A DNA stretch of 64,000 bases, taken from the NCBI RefSeq assembly GCF_014649495.1, contig NZ_BMTD01000011.1:62001-126000 (forward strand). Direction: 5' to 3'. Source of the stretch: Streptomyces filipinensis (GTDB taxonomy: Bacteria > Actinomycetota > Actinomycetes > Streptomycetales > Streptomycetaceae). The stretch's first letter is position 1, and each line of letters starts with the position of its first letter. Shown here in pieces: positions 41,212-51,006 of this stretch. The notes under the pieces were generated by a model. The model was not told the DNA's origin and made no database searches. It saw only the letters and a list, made by a program, of their open reading frames with translations. The translations under genes and the position numbers were made by a program.

Positions 41212-42567
41212 CTACACCGTGTGTTCGTCGGCCACGCTCAGCGCGGCGTCCAGGGCGGCGAAGCCCTCCTTCAGCTCGGCCTCGGTGACATTGCACGGCG
41301 GCACCACATGGGTGCGGTTCATGTTCACGAAGGGCCAGACGCCGTGCTTCTTGGCCTCGGCCGCGAACGCGGCCATGGGGGCGTTCGCCTCGCCGGCCGC
41401 GTTGTACGGCACCAGCGGCTCGCGGGTCTCGCGGTTCTTCACGAGGTCCAGCGCCCAGAACATGCCGACACCGCGCACCTCGCCGACGCTCGGGTGCCGC
41501 TCGGCCAGTTCGGCCAGCGCCGGACCGACGACCGTCTCGCCGAGCCGCCTGGCGTTCTCGACCACGCCCTCCTCCGCCATCACGTTGATCGTGGCGACGG
41601 CGGCGGCGCAGGCCAGCGGGTGCCCGGAGTACGTCAGACCGCCGGGGTAGGGCCGCTTGCCGAAGGTCTCGGCGATCTTCTGGGAGATCGCGACACCGCC
41701 GAGGGGCACATAACCCGAGTTCACACCCTTGGCGAAGGTCATCAGGTCGGGTACGACGTCGAAGAGACCGGCGGCGAACCACTCACCCGTGCGCCCGAAG
41801 CCGGCCATGACCTCGTCCAGGACGAAGACGATGCCGTGGCGGTCGCAGATCTCGCGGACGCCGGCCAGATAGCCGGGCGGGGGCACCATGATGCCGGCCG
41901 TGCCCGGGATGGTCTCCAGGATGATCGCCGCGACCGTGCCCGGCCCCTCGAAGGCGATCGTGGTCTCCAGGTGCTCCAGGGCGCGCGCGGTCTCCTGCTC
42001 CTCGTTCTCGGCGTAGAAGCGGGAGCGGTAGAGGAACGGCGCCCAGAAGTGGACGACGCCGGCCGCGGCGCCGTCGTTGGCCCAGCGGCGCGGGTCACCG
42101 GTGATGTTGATGGCCTGCTGGGTGCCGCCGTGGTACGAGCGGTACGCCGAGAGCACCTTCGGGCGGCCCGTGTGCAGCCGGGCCATGCGCACCGCGTGCT
42201 CGACGGCGTCGGCGCCGCCGTTGGTGAAGAAGATCTTGTCGAGGTCGCCGGGGGTCCGCTCGGCGATCAGCCGGGCGGCCTCGGAGCGTGCCTCGATCGC
42301 GAAGGCGGGTGCGAAGGTCGTCATCTTCGCCGCCTGCTCCTGGATGGCCGCGACGACCTTGGGGTGCTGGTAGCCGATGTTCGTGTAGACGAGCCCGCTG
42401 GTGAAGTCCAGGTACCGCTTGCCGTCGTAGTCCCAGAAGTACGACCCCTCGGCGCCGGCGACGGCGAGCGGGTCGATGAGGTCCTGCGCGGACCAGGAAT
42501 GGAAGACGTGCGCACGGTCCGCGGCCTTCACTGCGGCGCCGGCTTCGGGATGGGGCTGAGGGGTCAT
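41212..42567 (-). CDS. Class III PLP-dependent aminotransferase
   Basis: A 451-residue omega-aminotransferase. Elements: the YFWDYDGKRYLDFTSGLVYTN start typical of the group, FFTNGGADAVEHAVRMAR (PLP phosphate site), YHGGTQQAINITG, the PLP Asp in VFVLDEVMAGFGRTG, and the Schiff-base lysine in MTFAKGVNSGYVPLGGVA. Substrates of relatives include beta-alanine, GABA, taurine and other amines with pyruvate. It precedes the FadR-type regulator, which would fit catabolic control by an amine or acid. The exact donor cannot be told. Confidence 0.92.
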   Translation of the reverse strand: MTPQPHPEAGAAVKAADRAHVFHSWSAQDLIDPLAVAGAEGSYFWDYDGKRYLDFTSGLVYTNIGYQHPKVVAAIQEQAAKMTTFAPAFAIEARSEAARLIAERTPGDLDKIFFTNGGADAVEHAVRMARLHTGRPKVLSAYRSYHGGTQQAINITGDPRRWANDGAAAGVVHFWAPFLYRSRFYAENEEQETARALEHLETTIAFEGPGTVAAIILETIPGTAGIMVPPPGYLAGVREICDRHGIVFVLDEVMAGFGRTGEWFAAGLFDVVPDLMTFAKGVNSGYVPLGGVAISQKIAETFGKRPYPGGLTYSGHPLACAAAVATINVMAEEGVVENARRLGETVVGPALAELAERHPSVGEVRGVGMFWALDLVKNRETREPLVPYNAAGEANAPMAAFAAEAKKHGVWPFVNMNRTHVVPPCNVTEAELKEGFAALDAALSVADEHTV

Positions 42568-42932
42568 GGGCCGAGGGTAAATGTCCGCGATGCGGAAGAG
42601 ATATCGGCGTCTTGTTCCGTGGACGGGGGCAATCCACGACAGGTTGTCGACGCCGGGACATCACGAGCATCGGCGGACCGCGCGTCCACCGGCCCCGGAC
42701 ATCGGCCGCTGCCGCGGCGGGGAGCGACGACCTCGCCCACACCAGCGCGGCCTCCGGAAAGACCGAACTCGCCGAGGCGGTCAGGCCGCTGGAACGGCCG
42801 TCGGCGGTACGGGAAGAGCTCGGCAAGCCCGTTACGGAACCGTAGACAGTGGGCCGCGCGCCTGTCCGCAGGGCCGGATTATTCTCGGTCCGTTGCACAC
42901 GTATGCGGTACGTGTCTGGGGGAAGGGCGGCC
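42568..42932. other. Intergenic region between aminotransferase and kinase
   Basis: About 365 bases between divergent genes. A 77-codon open frame at 42612-42845 has no ribosome site and no recognisable sequence, and I do not call it. A small hairpin (CGTGGA, 9-base loop, TCCACG) lies near 42617-42637. The last 40 bases are less GC-rich (GGATTATTCTCGG) and probably hold the kinase promoter. Nothing else is supported. Confidence 0.5.
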
Positions 42933-44843
42933 ATGGAGAAGCTGGGGACGGCGGATCCGCAGGGCATCGGGGGATACCGGCTGCTGGCGCGGCTCGGCGC
43001 GGGCGGCATGGGGCAGGTGTATCTCGCCCGGTCGGACCGGGGCCGTACCGTCGCCGTGAAACTGGTCCGCGAGGAGCTCGCCGCGCAGGACGAGTTCCGG
43101 GCCCGGTTCCGGCAGGAGGTGCAGGCCGCGCGCCGGGTCGGCGGGTACTGGACCGCGCCCGTGCTGGACGCCGACACCGAGGCGACGGTGCCGTGGGTGG
43201 CCACGGGGTACGTCGCCGGACCGAGCCTGCAGCAGGTCGTCGGCCATGATCACGGGGCGTTGCCGGAGCGGTCGGTACGGATCCTCGCGGCGGGGCTCGC
43301 GCACGCGCTGAAGGACATCCACGCGGCGGGGATCGTGCACCGGGACCTGAAGCCGTCGAACGTGCTCGTCACCATCGACGGGCCGCGCGTGATCGACTTC
43401 GGGATCGCCCGGGCCCTGGAGACGGCCTCGCTGGCCGGGGAGGAGCTGACCCGGGCCGGGGCGCTGGTCGGGTCACCGGGGTTCATGGCACCCGAGCAGG
43501 TGCGGGGGGACCGGATCACACCGGCGTGCGACGTCTTCTGCCTCGGATCCGTGCTCGCGTACGCGGCGACCGGGGCGCTGCCGTTCGGGACCGCCGGCAG
43601 CGGGGTGCACGCGCTGATGTTCCGGATCGCCCAGGAGGAACCGGATCTGGCGGGGGTGCCGGAGGGGATCGCCGACCTGGTGCGGGACTGCCTGCGCAAG
43701 GATCCAGCGGCCCGGCCGTCACTGGACGCGCTGCTGGAGCGGACGGGGGCGGGGGACACGGTGACCGGGGGGCGGTCACGGGATCCCTGGCTGCCGGGGG
43801 CGCTGGTCGCCCAACTCGGGCGGCACGCGGTGCAGCTGCTGGAGGTCGAGGACCCGGAGGGGACGTCTTTGGGGGTGGGCGCGCCCGCGGGTGCGGGCAC
43901 CGGTGGGTTCGGTGGCGCGGCGCACGCTTCGGCGGGTGCGGTGGGCGGGGGTGTGCCGGGAAGCGCTGCCGGTGAGGTGTCACCCGAGCACGCGGCCGTC
44001 TCCGACGCGGGATGCGGCGCCGGTGCCGGGGCGAACCAGCCGCCCACCGCGGTGCCGGGGCAGGCTCCGCCGCCCGTGCCGCCGGTGCCTCCCGGGTTCG
44101 GGTACGCCCAGCAGCACCCCCAGCCGGCCGCTCAGGCGTATCCCCCGTCGGGCGGCGGCTACGGGTACCCGCAGCAGTCGTACCACCCCTACGGCGGCGG
44201 GCCCGGGACCACGCCACCGTACGGGCCGTCGGTGACCGGCGGGCCGCCCGGGCCGGAGCGGCGCAGCGGGCGGTCGACCGCGCTCCTCGTCGTGATCGCG
44301 CTGGTGGTGGCGCTGGGCGCGGGCGGCTCGGTGTACGCGCTGATGAACGGCGACGGCGGGCACGACAAGGGAAGCGGCGCCGCCGGTCCCGCGACCGGTG
44401 CCGGCTCGGGGACGGCCGACGGGAACTCGGGGGCGCCCAGCCCGGCCGAGCCGACGCCGTCCGCCTCCGTCTCCGTCTCCGCGGACGGGCTGATCCCGGC
44501 GGGCTACCTGGGCACCTGGGAGTCGGCGATCGACAACACCAACGGGGCCAACACCCGCCAACTGACCATCCGGCAGGGCAAGCTGGGCGACAGCGTGCTG
44601 ACGCTGGTGGCGGACGGGCCGACCAGCGACGGCGGGACGTACCACTGTGTCTTCACCGCCAAGCTCGTCCAGCAACCCGCCGCCGACGGCCCGTTGGAGA
44701 TCGGGCCGTCCACCGTGACCAGCGGCGCACCCGCCTCCTCCTGCACCCCGGGCGAGGCCACCGAGGTCACCCTGCTGCCGGACGGCCGGCTGAAGCGGGC
44801 GAAGGCCGACGGTGCGGAGAGCCTGACGTACACCAAGCAGTGA
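42933..44843 (+). CDS. Membrane Ser/Thr protein kinase (Hanks type)
   Basis: A 636-residue transmembrane kinase from ATG 42933, with GGGGGAAGGG upstream. Kinase domain (about 15-270): Gly loop LGAGGMGQVY, the ATP lysine in VAVKLV, HRDLKPSN catalytic loop, DFGIA and the activation-segment GSPGFMAPEQ. A long Pro/Gly/Ala/Gln linker (about 300-450, with YGYPQQSYHPYGGG) leads to one membrane segment (TALLVVIALVVALGAGGSVY). The outside part (about 510-636) has no PASTA repeats; it starts YLGTWESAIDN and has two cysteines (YHCVF, SSCTPG), resembling small lipocalin-like or unknown sensor folds. Ligand and targets are unknown. Confidence 0.93.
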   Translation: MEKLGTADPQGIGGYRLLARLGAGGMGQVYLARSDRGRTVAVKLVREELAAQDEFRARFRQEVQAARRVGGYWTAPVLDADTEATVPWVATGYVAGPSLQQVVGHDHGALPERSVRILAAGLAHALKDIHAAGIVHRDLKPSNVLVTIDGPRVIDFGIARALETASLAGEELTRAGALVGSPGFMAPEQVRGDRITPACDVFCLGSVLAYAATGALPFGTAGSGVHALMFRIAQEEPDLAGVPEGIADLVRDCLRKDPAARPSLDALLERTGAGDTVTGGRSRDPWLPGALVAQLGRHAVQLLEVEDPEGTSLGVGAPAGAGTGGFGGAAHASAGAVGGGVPGSAAGEVSPEHAAVSDAGCGAGAGANQPPTAVPGQAPPPVPPVPPGFGYAQQHPQPAAQAYPPSGGGYGYPQQSYHPYGGGPGTTPPYGPSVTGGPPGPERRSGRSTALLVVIALVVALGAGGSVYALMNGDGGHDKGSGAAGPATGAGSGTADGNSGAPSPAEPTPSASVSVSADGLIPAGYLGTWESAIDNTNGANTRQLTIRQGKLGDSVLTLVADGPTSDGGTYHCVFTAKLVQQPAADGPLEIGPSTVTSGAPASSCTPGEATEVTLLPDGRLKRAKADGAESLTYTKQ

Positions 44844-44899
44844 GGCTTCGCGGTGCCGCTGGGGCCTGGCCGACGAGCGCCCCTGCCCCCGGCAGAGCC

Positions 44900-45649
44900 C
44901 TAGCGCGGCTCCGGCGGTCGCTGCCGGGGCATGTTCGGACGGGACCCGTTGGCCGGGGGCAGCGGAAAACGCGCGCCGGAACCGCCCGCCTCCTGGCGCG
45001 GGACGTACGCCACCGCCGCCTGGATGCCCAGCGGCGCGGACCCCGTGCGGAACTCCACCATCCAGTCGGTCGTCTCCGCGCGCACCAGCTCCGTGACGTC
45101 CTCGGTGAAGCGCCGCAGCACGCCCAGGCACCGCTCGGCGGCCTCCCCGGCCGTGCCTTCCGCCGGGCCCAGCACCTCCCGGATGCTCTCGGAGGCCCAG
45201 TCGAACTGCAGCGCCTGCAGCCGCCGCTGCACCGCCTGCGCGGTGGCCACGTCCCGCATCCAGCCGGACGTCATGCCGAAGTACCGGTCGACGCCCACAC
45301 AGGCGACCGCGACCAGCAGCGCCATACAGCCCCAGGGCGCCGCCCCGTCGGCCGCCCCCGCCAGATCCAGCAGCGGCAGCGCGGCACCGGTCACCACGCC
45401 CGCCGCCGCGCCCGAACGCAGCACCCGGGCTCCGCGCCGCTTCCACACCCGGTCCCGCAGATACCAGGACGCCGTCTCCAGCGCCCCGCGCTCCACCCAT
45501 CGGTACAGCTCGTCGAGCCGCTCGGCGGGCTCCCCCCAGTCCCCGAGCGGAAAGGCCCGCCCGCTCAGATCGCCCGGCCGCAGCCCGGCCGCACCCTCGC
45601 CCCGCCCGTCCTGTGGCGGACCCTCGGGCTGCATCTCCGGCTGACCCAC
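44900..45649 (-). CDS. SLATT-domain two-helix membrane protein
   Basis: About 249 residues from GTG 45649, preceded by AGGGAG; a longer frame starts at 45670. The central part matches the SLATT fold: a helix with RWVERGALETASWYLRDRVWKRR, two hydrophobic helices (RVLRSGAAAGVVTGAALPLL and APWGCMALLVAVACVGVD), then a long amphipathic region LQALQFDWASESIREVL. SLATT proteins are predicted pore-forming effectors of nucleotide-signalling defence systems, but no cyclase or SLOG gene is adjacent here. It is convergent with the Ser/Thr kinase gene. The C-terminus is Pro/Arg-rich. Confidence 0.8.
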   Translation of the reverse strand: MGQPEMQPEGPPQDGRGEGAAGLRPGDLSGRAFPLGDWGEPAERLDELYRWVERGALETASWYLRDRVWKRRGARVLRSGAAAGVVTGAALPLLDLAGAADGAAPWGCMALLVAVACVGVDRYFGMTSGWMRDVATAQAVQRRLQALQFDWASESIREVLGPAEGTAGEAAERCLGVLRRFTEDVTELVRAETTDWMVEFRTGSAPLGIQAAVAYVPRQEAGGSGARFPLPPANGSRPNMPRQRPPEPR

Positions 45650-45682
45650 CCGGCACTCCCTACTGATCACTGATCACGACCG

Positions 45683-45697
45683 GTCACGTTGCGTGAC
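45683..45697. promoter_or_regulatory. Inverted repeat in the SLATT/ybaB divergent region
   Basis: GTCAC-GTTGC-GTGAC, with TGATCAC repeated in tandem just before it (45664-45677). It lies 34 bases upstream of the SLATT start and is a possible operator. The ybaB promoter is probably nearer 45800, where GGTATAGGG occurs. Confidence 0.35.
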
Positions 45698-45904
45698 ATA
45701 CCATGCCGATTCCATGCCGACGCGCGGCACCTTTCCTACCGCCCAATGGGTGGCGACGAAGGAGCTTTCCCGGCTTTTCCGCTCGGAAGAGCGTCTTGAT
45801 CAGGTATAGGGCTGCCGTTGTTCTCACTCGAAAGAGTGGCGGGGCGATGGGGACGTGGACCACGTAGGCTCGTGCTCAACGAGAAGAACGTAGAGGAGCT
45901 GATC

Positions 45905-46249
45905 GTGATCCCCGGTGGTGGCCAGCCCAACATGCAGCAGTTGCTCCAGCAGGCGCAGAAGATGCAGCAGGATCTGCAGCGGGCGCAGGAGGAACTGGCG
46001 AACACGGAGGTCGACGGGCAGGCGGGCGGCGGTCTGGTGAAGGCCACCGTGACCGGCGCCGGTGAGCTGCGCGCGCTGAAGATCGACCCGAAGGCGGTCG
46101 ACCCGGAGGACACCGAGACGCTCGCCGATCTGATCGTGGCCGCCGTACAGGCGGCCAACGAGAACGCGCAGACGCTCCAGCAGCAGAAGCTCGGCCCGCT
46201 CGCCCAGGGTCTCGGCGGCGGTACGGGCATCCCCGGTCTGCCGTTCTGA
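45905..46249 (+). CDS. ybaB: YbaB/EbfC family nucleoid-associated protein
   Basis: A 114-residue DNA-binding protein. GTG 45905 ([16 protein letters not shown]) is the start because GAGGAG lies 6 bases upstream and the extra upstream frame is not conserved. Core: a long helix [20 protein letters not shown] forming the dimer tweezers, [20 protein letters not shown], and [19 protein letters not shown]. YbaB and recR are a classic pair; here recR follows by 51 bases, and the products are thought to act in DNA organisation and repair. Confidence 0.95.
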   Translation: MIPGGGQPNMQQLLQQAQKMQQDLQRAQEELANTEVDGQAGGGLVKATVTGAGELRALKIDPKAVDPEDTETLADLIVAAVQAANENAQTLQQQKLGPLAQGLGGGTGIPGLPF

Positions 46250-46300
46250 GCCCGGGCCAACTACGGTACGTTCCGAAAGGTCTCCAGGAAGGGCGGTCCG

Positions 46301-46900
46301 GTGTACGAAGGCGTGGTCCAGGACCTCATCGACGAGCTGGGGCGGCTGCCCGGCGTCGGTCCCAAGAGCGCGCAGCGCATCGCCTTCCACATCCTGCAGG
46401 CGGAGCCGACCGATGTGAAGCGGCTCGCGCAGGCGCTCCTGGAGGTCAAGGCGAAGGTCCGTTTCTGCGCGACCTGCGGCAATGTGGCGCAGGAGGAGCT
46501 GTGCAACATCTGCCGTGACCCGCGCCGCGACCCGTCGGTCATCTGCGTGGTCGAGGAGCCGAAGGACGTCGTCGCCATCGAGCGCACCCGCGAGTTCCGC
46601 GGCCGCTACCACGTGCTGGGCGGCGCCATCAGCCCGATCGAGGGCGTGGGTCCCGACGACCTGCGTATACGAGAACTTCTCGCGCGGTTGGCCGACGGGA
46701 CGGTCACGGAGCTGATCCTGGCGACGGACCCCAACCTGGAGGGCGAGGCCACGGCCACCTACCTCGCCCGCATGATCAAACCCATGGGCCTGAAGGTCAC
46801 CCGCCTGGCCAGCGGCCTCCCGGTGGGTGGCGACCTGGAATACGCGGACGAGGTGACCCTCGGCCGCGCCTTCGAGGGGAGACGACTCCTAGATGTCTGA
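46301..46900 (+). CDS. recR: Recombination mediator RecR
   Basis: A 199-residue protein of the RecFOR pathway that helps RecA load at gaps. It has the N-terminal HhH motif ([19 protein letters not shown]), a C4 zinc finger ([19 protein letters not shown]), the Toprim acidic residues in [14 protein letters not shown] and [16 protein letters not shown], and the C-terminal Walker-like [16 protein letters not shown]. The start is GTG 46301. It overlaps the next gene by 8 bases. Confidence 0.97.
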   Translation: MYEGVVQDLIDELGRLPGVGPKSAQRIAFHILQAEPTDVKRLAQALLEVKAKVRFCATCGNVAQEELCNICRDPRRDPSVICVVEEPKDVVAIERTREFRGRYHVLGGAISPIEGVGPDDLRIRELLARLADGTVTELILATDPNLEGEATATYLARMIKPMGLKVTRLASGLPVGGDLEYADEVTLGRAFEGRRLLDV

Positions 46901-47555
46901 CGCCACACTGCACGACTCGACGCAGAACCCGGACGATTTCGTGGTCCAGATCGCGGACCAGGTCGAGAGCTTCCTGGTGGCGGTCACCGAGGTGGCGAAG
47001 GGCGACGAGCCCGGCTCGACGGTCCCCTTCCTCCTGCTGGAGGTCTCCCAGCTGCTGCTGGCCGGCGGCCGCCTGGGCGCCCACGAGGACATCGTCCCCG
47101 AGGAGCGCTACGAGCCCGACCCGGGCCCCGAGGCGGACGTCGACGAGCTGCGCGAGAACCTGGCCCGGCTCCTCGAACCCGTCGACGTCTACTCCGAGGT
47201 CTTCGACCCGTACGAGCCCCGCAAGGCCCCCGTCCCGGCGCGTATCTCCGACGACCTCGCCGACGTCATCACCGACCTCCGCCACGGCATGGCCCACTAC
47301 CGCGCCGGCCGCACCTCGGAGGCCCTGTGGTGGTGGCAGTTCTCCTACTTCTCCAACTGGGGCCCCACGGCCTCCGCCGTCCTGCGCGCCCTGCAGTCGG
47401 TCCTCATCCACGTCCGCCTGAACCAGCCCCTGGAGGAGCTGGACGGCCTCGACACCGACCAGGCCACCATGGGCGACGAGACCCTGGAGTTCGAGGCGGG
47501 GCGGGTCATGGCGGAGGAGATCGGCGGGCCGCTGGGGATCCGGCCGGGGACGTAG
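46893..47555 (+). CDS. DUF5063 domain-containing protein
   Basis: A 220-residue acidic cytoplasmic protein, ATG 46893, overlapping recR by 8 bases (ATGTCTGA). Typical DUF5063 parts: [58 protein letters not shown] and [19 protein letters not shown]. The tight coupling to recR is conserved in Streptomyces as I recall and hints at a DNA-repair connection, but no activity is known. Confidence 0.9.
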   Translation: MSDATLHDSTQNPDDFVVQIADQVESFLVAVTEVAKGDEPGSTVPFLLLEVSQLLLAGGRLGAHEDIVPEERYEPDPGPEADVDELRENLARLLEPVDVYSEVFDPYEPRKAPVPARISDDLADVITDLRHGMAHYRAGRTSEALWWWQFSYFSNWGPTASAVLRALQSVLIHVRLNQPLEELDGLDTDQATMGDETLEFEAGRVMAEEIGGPLGIRPGT

Positions 47556-47591
47556 CGCCGGATCACGGGGCCGCGGCGGCCGGGCCCGGGC

Positions 47592-48317
47592 TCACCCCGC
47601 CCACACCCCCCACAGCCCCTTCGTCACCGCCGTCGCGCCGCCGGCCAGGGACAGCAGCAGGACCAGGTGGCGGGCCCGGTCTTCGGGGATGCGGCCGGCG
47701 ATCACGTGGCCGATCAGCGCCCCCGCGGTCATCGCCCCGCCGGCCACCGCCCACTGGGGTCCGCTCAGCCGGGGCGTGCCGTTCGCGGCGATCGAGAACA
47801 CGTTGACGGCGACGCCGTAGAACTGGGCGTTGGGCACGAACTCGCGCACCGTCCAGCCCGCGTTGAGGGCGTACAGGGACACCGGAGGGCCGCCCACGCC
47901 CGCCGCCGCGTTCATGAAGCCGCCCAGCGCTCCCGCGGTCACCGCGCCCCTGCCGCCGCGCAGGGCCGGTACCCGGGCGCCGCGCATCACCAGCAGGACG
48001 GCCACCGTCACCAGGCCGCCCATGACCACCAGCAGGACCGGGCGCGGGAGTTGGCGGGTCAGCCAGGCGCCCGCCGGGACCGTGCAGGCCGCCGCCGCGC
48101 ACAGGGGCACCATCGCCGCGGGGCGTACCCGCCGCCAGCCGCCCGCCAGGCCCACCACGCTGATGGCCCCCGCGGCGCAGTTGGCGAGCACCACCCCGTC
48201 GGCCGGCCCGAGCAGCAGCACCAGCGCCGGTACGGCGACCAGGGCGAAGCCCATGCCGGTCAGCCACTGCACGCATCCGCCGAGCAGGACGATCCCGGCG
48301 AGCAGCACTTCCGTCAT
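47592..48317 (-). CDS. TauE/SafE family sulfite/anion exporter
   Basis: A 241-residue membrane protein with about eight helices and the two internal repeats of the TSUP family: GIVLLGGCVQWLTGMGFALVA in the first half and GALGGFMNAAAGVGGPPVSL in the second. Members export sulfite, sulfoacetate or other organosulfur anions. It is convergent with the DUF5063 gene and divergent from ask. No sulfur gene is adjacent, so the substrate is open. Confidence 0.9.
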   Translation of the reverse strand: MTEVLLAGIVLLGGCVQWLTGMGFALVAVPALVLLLGPADGVVLANCAAGAISVVGLAGGWRRVRPAAMVPLCAAAACTVPAGAWLTRQLPRPVLLVVMGGLVTVAVLLVMRGARVPALRGGRGAVTAGALGGFMNAAAGVGGPPVSLYALNAGWTVREFVPNAQFYGVAVNVFSIAANGTPRLSGPQWAVAGGAMTAGALIGHVIAGRIPEDRARHLVLLLSLAGGATAVTKGLWGVWAG

Positions 48318-48511
48318 GTCATGCCCCCCTCATCACGGGACGCTAGCGGCGTTCGCTGTGACCCGGGGCACTTTCTGCGTGGTCCCCCGCGCGGTGGGCA
48401 AGAGCCCTTCCGGAACACGGCGGCCGACGTCTCACCATGCGGGAGCAGGGTGGTGGAATTCGGGCGCTCGTTAGACTGAGCCGACACAAACGAACCGAGC
48501 GAGGAGCGCAC

Positions 48512-49783
48512 GTGGGCCTTGTCGTGCAGAAGTACGGAGGTTCCTCCGTAGCCGATGCCGAAGGCATCAAGCGCGTCGCCAAGCGGATCGTGGAAGCGAA
48601 GAAGAACGGCAACCAGGTTGTCGTCGTCGTTTCCGCGATGGGCGACACGACGGACGAGCTGATCGATCTCGCGGAGCGGGTTTCTCCGATGCCCGCCGGG
48701 CGGGAATTCGACATGCTGCTGACCGCCGGAGAGCGGATCTCCATGGCCCTGCTGGCGATGGCGATCAAAAACCTGGGCCACGAGGCCCAGTCCTTCACCG
48801 GCAGCCAGGCAGGCGTCATCACCGACTCGGTCCACAACAAAGCCCGGATCATCGACGTCACGCCGGGCCGGATCCGTGAGTCCCTGGACAAGGGCAACAT
48901 CGCGATCGTCGCCGGTTTCCAGGGCGTCAGCCAGGACAAGAAGGACATCACCACGCTGGGCCGCGGTGGGTCCGACACGACGGCCGTGGCGCTCGCCGCC
49001 GCGCTCGACGCCGAGGTCTGCGAGATCTACACCGACGTGGACGGTGTGTTCACCGCCGACCCGCGCGTGGTGAAGAAGGCGAAGAAGATCGACTGGATCT
49101 CCTTCGAGGACATGCTGGAGCTCGCCGCCTCCGGCTCCAAGGTGCTGCTCCACCGCTGTGTGGAGTACGCCCGCCGCTACAACATCCCGATCCACGTCCG
49201 CTCCAGCTTCAGCGGGTTGCAGGGCACGTGGGTCAGCAGTGAGCCGATTGGGGACAAGAAGGTGGAGCAGGCCATCATCTCCGGTGTCGCGCACGACACC
49301 TCCGAGGCCAAGATCACGGTCGTCGGCGTGCCGGACAAGCCGGGTGAGGCCGCCGCGATCTTCCGGGCCATCGCCGATGCCGAGATCAACATCGACATGG
49401 TCGTGCAGAACGTGTCCGCCGCCTCCACGGGGCTGACGGACATCTCCTTCACGCTGCCGAAGACCGAGGGCCGCAAGGCGATCGACGCGCTGGAGAAGAG
49501 CCGGTCGGGCATCGGCTTCGACTCGCTGCGCTACGACGACCAGATCGGCAAGATCTCGCTGGTCGGCGCCGGCATGAAGACCAATCCGGGGGTCACCGCC
49601 TCCTTCTTCGAGGCGCTGAGCGACGCGGGAGTGAACATCGAGCTGATCTCCACCTCCGAGATCCGCATCTCCGTCGTCACCCGCAAGGACGACGTGCCGG
49701 AGGCCGTCCGTGCCGTGCACACGGCCTTCGGGCTCGACTCCGACACCGACGAGGCCGTCGTCTACGGCGGCACCGGCCGATGA
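48512..49783 (+). CDS. ask: Aspartate kinase, alpha subunit / full length
   Basis: A 423-residue kinase that phosphorylates aspartate at the entry to the lysine, threonine and methionine pathway. GTG 48512 is the start ([15 protein letters not shown]) with GAGGAG upstream. Kinase domain: [47 protein letters not shown] and the [14 protein letters not shown] loop. Two ACT domains follow (about 265-330 and 345-410), including [15 protein letters not shown] and [12 protein letters not shown], which bind feedback amino acids. An internal start at 49262 gives a separate beta subunit. asd lies 28 bases downstream. Confidence 0.97.
   Translation: MGLVVQKYGGSSVADAEGIKRVAKRIVEAKKNGNQVVVVVSAMGDTTDELIDLAERVSPMPAGREFDMLLTAGERISMALLAMAIKNLGHEAQSFTGSQAGVITDSVHNKARIIDVTPGRIRESLDKGNIAIVAGFQGVSQDKKDITTLGRGGSDTTAVALAAALDAEVCEIYTDVDGVFTADPRVVKKAKKIDWISFEDMLELAASGSKVLLHRCVEYARRYNIPIHVRSSFSGLQGTWVSSEPIGDKKVEQAIISGVAHDTSEAKITVVGVPDKPGEAAAIFRAIADAEINIDMVVQNVSAASTGLTDISFTLPKTEGRKAIDALEKSRSGIGFDSLRYDDQIGKISLVGAGMKTNPGVTASFFEALSDAGVNIELISTSEIRISVVTRKDDVPEAVRAVHTAFGLDSDTDEAVVYGGTGR
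49262..49783 (+). CDS. ask: Aspartate kinase beta subunit, internal in-frame start
   Basis: GTG 49262 is codon 251 of ask and has GGGGA at 49250-49254, 7 bases upstream. Translation from it gives a 173-residue protein of just the two ACT domains ([17 protein letters not shown]). Corynebacterium LysC-beta begins at the equivalent residue (MEEAVLTGVA) and joins the full-length alpha chain in an alpha2beta2 enzyme. The start position and ribosome site are seen; production of the short chain is inferred by analogy. Confidence 0.75.
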   Translation: MEQAIISGVAHDTSEAKITVVGVPDKPGEAAAIFRAIADAEINIDMVVQNVSAASTGLTDISFTLPKTEGRKAIDALEKSRSGIGFDSLRYDDQIGKISLVGAGMKTNPGVTASFFEALSDAGVNIELISTSEIRISVVTRKDDVPEAVRAVHTAFGLDSDTDEAVVYGGTGR

Positions 49784-49811
49784 CCGTCTCCGCGTACGGA
49801 GGCGTACGACG

Positions 49812-50873
49812 ATGACCGGCAAGCCGACGCTCGCGGTCGTGGGAGCGACCGGGGCCGTCGGCGCGGTCATGCTCCAGATCCTGTCCCAGCGTGCGGACGT
49901 CTGGGGCGAGATCCGCCTGATCGCCTCCCCGCGCTCGGCCGGCCGCAAGCTGGCCGTGCGCGGCGAGGAGATCGAGGTGACGGCCCTGAGCGAAGAGGCC
50001 TTCGACGGGGTCGACGTCGCGATGTTCGACGTCCCGGACGAGGTCGCCGCGCAGTGGGCGCCGATCGCCGTGACCCGCGGCGCGGTCGTCGTCGACAACT
50101 CCGCCGCCTTCCGGCTGGACCCCGAGGTGCCGCTCGTGGTGCCCGAGGTCAACCCGCACGCCGTGCGGACCCGGCCGCGCGGGATCGTCGCCAACCCCAA
50201 CTGCACGACCCTGACGATGATCGTCGCCCTGGGCGCGCTGCACGCCGAGTTCGGGCTGCGCGAGCTCGTGGTGTCGTCGTACCAGGCGGTGAGCGGTGCC
50301 GGGCGGGCCGGCGTGGAGACCCTCAGGGCCCAGCTGTCCCTGGTGGCCGGTACCGAGCTGGGCACCAAGCCCGGTGACGTGCGGCGGGCCGTCGGGGAGG
50401 ACACCGGGCCGTTCCCGGAGCCGGTCGCGCTGAACGTCGTCCCGTGGGCCGGGTCGCTGCGGGAGGACGGCTGGTCCTCGGAGGAGATGAAGGTCCGCGA
50501 CGAGGCCCGCAAGATCCTCGGGCTGCCGCAGCTGCCGGTCGCCGTGACCTGCGTCCGCGTCCCGGTGATCACCACCCACTCGCTGACCGTGCACGCCCGC
50601 TTCCAGGGCGAGGTGAGCGTCGACCGCGCCCGGGAGATCCTCGCGACCGCGCCGGGTGTGGTGCTGTGCGACGACCCGGCCACCGGCGAGTTCCCGACCC
50701 CCGCCGACGTCGTGGGCACCGACCCGACCTGGGTGGGCCGGCTGCGGCGGGCCCTGGACGACCCGACCGCGCTCGAACTCTTCGTGTGCGGCGACAACCT
50801 CCGCAAGGGCGCCGCACTGAACACGGCGCAGATCGCGGAGCTGGTCGCGGCGGACTGGGGCGACCGGGCGTAG
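49812..50873 (+). CDS. asd: Aspartate-semialdehyde dehydrogenase
   Basis: A 353-residue NADPH enzyme that reduces aspartyl phosphate to aspartate semialdehyde. ATG 49812 ([17 protein letters not shown]) with GGAGGCG upstream is preferred to the longer frame. NADP loop GATGAVG, phosphate-binding SPRSAGRKL, the active-site cysteine in NPNCTTLTM, the base and substrate residues in [11 protein letters not shown] and the conserved His in [13 protein letters not shown]. It forms an operon with ask and is followed by a terminator. Confidence 0.97.
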   Translation: MTGKPTLAVVGATGAVGAVMLQILSQRADVWGEIRLIASPRSAGRKLAVRGEEIEVTALSEEAFDGVDVAMFDVPDEVAAQWAPIAVTRGAVVVDNSAAFRLDPEVPLVVPEVNPHAVRTRPRGIVANPNCTTLTMIVALGALHAEFGLRELVVSSYQAVSGAGRAGVETLRAQLSLVAGTELGTKPGDVRRAVGEDTGPFPEPVALNVVPWAGSLREDGWSSEEMKVRDEARKILGLPQLPVAVTCVRVPVITTHSLTVHARFQGEVSVDRAREILATAPGVVLCDDPATGEFPTPADVVGTDPTWVGRLRRALDDPTALELFVCGDNLRKGAALNTAQIAELVAADWGDRA

Positions 50874-50971
50874 GCCGTCAAGACAGGGTTTGTAGGATCT
50901 GTGTAAGAAGTGTGGCCAGAAGCATGGTCCGAACCACTTGAAACCATTGCTCAAGGCAACAGAAGATTTCC

Positions 50972-51006
50972 CTCCCCGTCCCCGCAACCTCGCGGCGGAC
51001 GGGGAG
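50972..51006. terminator. Terminator of the ask-asd operon
   Basis: CTCCCCGTCC (50972-50981) pairs with GGACGGGGAG (50997-51006), 15-base loop, followed by CGTCTTTGCGG. It lies 100 bases after the asd stop. Confidence 0.75.

Noticed and set aside
42612-42845. 77-codon frame before the Ser/Thr kinase
   Set aside because: No ribosome site and no recognisable protein; the region is more likely untranslated.
44900-45649. Nucleotide-signalling defence operon around the SLATT gene
   Set aside because: No cyclase, SLOG, helicase or nuclease gene is adjacent, and the neighbours are conserved core genes, so a defence island is not supported.
50880-50971. Possible tRNA or small structured RNA after asd
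   Set aside because: The segment is less GC-rich than its surroundings, but I could not fold a cloverleaf or find the GTTCGA loop; it is simply the 3' untranslated region before the terminator.
49677-50987. Reverse frame opposite asd
   Set aside because: Shadow frame with His/Arg/Gly-rich sequence; asd is certain from its active-site motifs.
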